From Nonomuraea endophytica (GTDB taxonomy: Bacteria > Actinomycetota > Actinomycetes > Streptosporangiales > Streptosporangiaceae): a stretch of DNA of 64,000 bases. The notes below the pieces were generated by a model that made no database searches, had not been told where the DNA came from, and was given only the letters and a program-made list of their open reading frames with translations. The translations under genes and the position numbers were made by a program. Location: positions 30,348-94,347 of the forward strand of contig NZ_JACHIN010000026.1 in the NCBI RefSeq assembly GCF_014203235.1. The letters run 5' to 3'. Positions 62,291 through 64,000 of this stretch are shown here, one piece after another. Numbering within the stretch: position 1 is the first letter of the stretch; each line of letters starts with the position of its first letter.

Positions 62291-63151
62291 CCAGATGTAC
62301 CAGAGCGGGATCAGCGCCGCCGCCAGCGTCAGCAAGGTCGTGGTCCCAGGCCAGCTCCGGCATCATGGTGAAGTTCATGCCGTAGAAGGTCGCGATCAGC
62401 GTCGGCGGCAGGAACACCGCCGTGATGATCGTGAACACCTTGACGATCTGGTTCTGCTTCACGTCCGGCGACGTCATGATCGACTGCTGCAGGTAGCGCA
62501 CCTTGTCGTGCTCATATCTGGCGTGCTCCTTGACCCCGTCGATGTCGGCGATCAGGATGTACAGCAGCCCGTCCGGCTGCGCCTGCTCGGCGTCGAGTTC
62601 GACGCGCAGGTGCCGGGCCGCGCGGGCCAGCATCAGCTGCGTCTCCTGCGAGCGGAGACGATCTCCTCGGCCTCGTTCATCCGGGCGATGGTGTCCTGGA
62701 TGTCGCTGACGCCGATCTCCCGGCCGCGATGGTTGTAGCCGTTGGTGGCCATCGCGATCTCGTCGTTCATCGCCTCCAGCGCGTCGCTTGCATGGTCGAT
62801 CACCCGCTCGGAGGCCTCGTTCAGCGCGTACATCACCCCGTGCGGGCTCAGTGCCAGTTGCGGTGTACGCCGTATCCTGGCCAGCGCCTTGTCGAACGGG
62901 GTGAAATGTGCGGTGGGCTGCAAGGTGACCACCGCCTCGCGCCGGATGGTCTCGCCGTCGCGCAGGTTGAGCACCACGGGCAGGTAGACGAACTGATCGG
63001 TCTCCCACACCCGGCCCGCGGCCGTGGCGAAGTCGGCCCCGGTCGTCTTGGCGATCCTCGCCAGCTCCGTCTCGCTGTCGGCCGGAGCCTGTGTCCAGCG
63101 GCGGCTCAGGTCGGCCGGGTCGTACCCGATCACGGTGGCACGGTTGGTCAT
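62260..63151 (-). pseudogene. Second corA gene, frameshifted
   Basis: From an ATG at 63151 the first frame reads TNRATVIGYDPADLSRRW to RMNEAEEIVS and then stops near 62633. The next piece, RSQETQLMLARAARHLRVEL, with the canonical pore FYGMNFTMMPELAWDH, lies in another frame. A third piece, LTLAAALIPLWYIWRKGWLR, lies in yet another. So two frameshifts break a CorA with the normal G-M-N pore. Sequencing error is possible for each. It is convergent with the intact corA. Confidence 0.82.
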
Positions 63152-63163
63152 GGCGACTCTCGT

Positions 63164-63352
63164 TCAGGATCCCGGGTTGTACGGCGAGGTGGATGAGGAG
63201 CCGGTGTCCGGCGCGGGCGTGGTGGGCGCGAAGTAGTGCACGGCCAGCAGGGAGGCGCTGATGAACAGGTACAGGCCGATCGTGAACAAGATCGCCTGAC
63301 GTTCGAGATTGGGGCGCTTGAGCTGCTGCTTGTCGGGCGTGAGTGTGGTCAT
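63164..63352 (-). CDS. Small single-helix membrane protein
   Basis: This 62-residue protein has one membrane helix (QAILFTIGLYLFISASLLAVH) between a basic N-terminus and a Thr/Pro/Ser-rich outside tail. The ATG at 63352 is 12 bases upstream of corA-2, which it precedes in the same direction. It might be a small accessory subunit. No family known to me. Confidence 0.65.
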   Translation of the reverse strand: MTTLTPDKQQLKRPNLERQAILFTIGLYLFISASLLAVHYFAPTTPAPDTGSSSTSPYNPGS

Positions 63353-63364
63353 GACGGACTCCTT

Positions 63365-63596
63365 CTACACGGCGGCCGCGGGCAGCCGGGACGTCAACTC
63401 GCGCAGGACGGCGCCACCGCAGGGGCAGGTGAGCGCCGGTCAGCCGGATCGCCCGGGGCTTGCGGGAAGCGGGACCGGCGGATTCGGCAACCAGGTACCA
63501 GCCACAGGTCGGTCGGCCACCAGGGGCCGGGTCGAGCGACCACAGCGCACGCAGCACCAGCGCGCGCTCGGGGCGAGGGAATCGGGAAAACGGCAT
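63365..63596 (-). pseudogene. Possible small gene, frameshifted
   Basis: Between the small membrane-protein gene and 63925 there is no clear gene. A GAGGAG site precedes an ATG at 63596; the frame reads MPFSRFPRPERALVLRALWS and PGGRPTCGWYLVAE, then a shift to another frame (GGAVLRELTSRLPAAAV and stop at 63365) would give ~75 residues. I recognise no family. The rest of the stretch up to 63813 shows nothing I can support. Confidence 0.35.
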
Positions 63597-63813
63597 GGCC
63601 TATCTCCTCGATCGAGAGAGAGGTCCACACAGCCCGACGACTACGGGCGGCACCCGGCGTGATGACTGCGCGGACCGGCCGCGCGCGCAGTACTACAGGG
63701 CGCGGCCAGGAAGCGAGAACCAGCGAAGGTGGGGCCGATCGTGGCCCGGACTACTGCAGTCCATCTCTCGCCTCCTCTCAGACATGCGCGATCCGCCTGG
63801 GGACCTTACCGCG

Positions 63814-63836
63814 AATTTGCGCATATACGCAAATAA
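63814..63836. promoter_or_regulatory. ArsR operator, copy 2
   Basis: The palindrome ATTTGCGCATATACGCAAAT (63815-63834, arms of 7) matches the site over the arsR start at 16 of 23 positions. It lies just upstream of a strong promoter and 90 bases before the ATG at 63926, implying that the ArsR protein at 60811-61221 also controls that gene. Confidence 0.65.
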
Positions 63837-63848
63837 CTGATCTTTAAT

Positions 63849-63884
63849 TTGACATCTATCTAAGTAACGGAGTACTACTTAGAT
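63849..63884 (+). promoter_or_regulatory. Promoter with a 9-base dyad
   Basis: A consensus -35 TTGACA (63849-63854) is followed by perfect 9-base arms ATCTAAGTA (63858-63866) and TACTTAGAT (63876-63884). The expected -10 falls at about 63872-63878, inside the dyad. A protein bound here would control the gene at 63926. The AT-rich stretch differs sharply from its GC-rich surroundings. Confidence 0.6.
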
Positions 63885-63925
63885 GAACTTCTAAACAACG
63901 TCCGGATCTTGGGGAGAGCCCTGTC

Positions 63926-64000
63926 ATGAGCAACAGCTGCTGCGGCACCACCACCGCTCTCGAACTCGAGCAGATCGTCCATGGCCCCGACGCGGAAGGG
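63926..64000 (+). CDS. Start of an unidentified gene (cut by the window)
   Basis: From the ATG at 63926 (GGGGAG at 63911-63916) 25 codons are seen: MSNSCCGTTTALELEQIVHG and onward, open to the right edge. A Cys-Cys-Gly near the start and control by an ArsR-type site suggest a metal, metalloid or redox function, but the family cannot be told from this piece. Confidence 0.6.
   Translation, partial: MSNSCCGTTTALELEQIVHGPDAEG

Noticed and set aside
60776..62335. Long leftward frame across corA and arsR
   Set aside because: Only its first ~20 codons match CorA (third piece of the frameshifted copy); the rest is antisense to the intact corA.

Overview
The window is GC-rich DNA with strong G/C preference at third codon positions, several GTG and TTG starts and many 4-base start/stop overlaps. 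Together with the gene families present (ECF sigma factor with a DGPF/YCII partner, DDN-like deazaflavin reductase, berberine-bridge oxidoreductases, MocR and GlxA regulators, a class Ia ribonucleotide reductase behind a cobalamin riboswitch), this points to a filamentous actinomycete, perhaps Streptosporangiales. The order-level guess is inference. I saw no rRNA, tRNA, CRISPR array, transposase, integrase or phage gene.

Layout. 0.3-12.7 kb: small regulator/enzyme pairs: a secreted protein; DeoR with a divergent MFS transporter and HAD phosphatase; remnants of a sugar-isomerase-like gene; a VOC / YCII / ECF sigma operon; a quinone oxidoreductase divergent from HxlR; a Tat-exported berberine-bridge oxidase; an FtsX-ectodomain-like protein; a DM13 protein; TetR with a divergent deazaflavin reductase. 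12.9-24.7 kb: a MocR regulator with two promoters sharing a long conserved element; an HD hydrolase divergent from a GlxA regulator; chromate resistance (split ChrB plus ChrA); MarR with a drug exporter and a frameshifted esterase. 24.7-28.3 kb: an XRE/NB-ARC/TPR STAND regulator, and a sensor kinase whose response regulator has been reduced to its last ~28 codons at a deletion scar.

28.3-37.3 kb is the most distinctive unit: nine tightly packed genes behind two TGAAT-ATTCA operators. They encode an EPTP-type beta-propeller, an unrecognised 372-residue protein, a branched-chain-type ABC importer with LivM and LivG fused, an HpcH/HpaI aldolase, a 2-pyrone-4,6-dicarboxylate-lactonase-like amidohydrolase and a TetR regulator. 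This looks like an uptake-and-cleavage system for an undetermined, perhaps pyrone- or aromatic-derived, acid. 37.3-41.5 kb: peptide deformylase and TsaD, divergent from alanyl-tRNA synthetase. 41.5-46.1 kb: acyl-CoA dehydrogenase, a long CoA-transferase and an acyl-CoA ligase. 46.1-53.6 kb: an ECF sigma factor, MFS plus GH88-like hydrolase, a flavin monooxygenase with a metal-type ABC transporter, and small membrane or hypothetical genes.

53.7-64 kb combines essential genes with decay. NrdAB sits behind a cobalamin riboswitch and a candidate NrdR box. Around it lie an mmsA/enoyl-CoA-hydratase deletion fusion, a second cobalamin riboswitch feeding a collapsed BtuFCD-type locus fused to an FhuF-like reductase, and a collapsed NitT/TauT ATPase. 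The end holds an ArsR regulator whose operator recurs about 2.6 kb away, one intact and one frameshifted CorA gene in convergent orientation, and the start of an unidentified gene with an N-terminal Cys pair.
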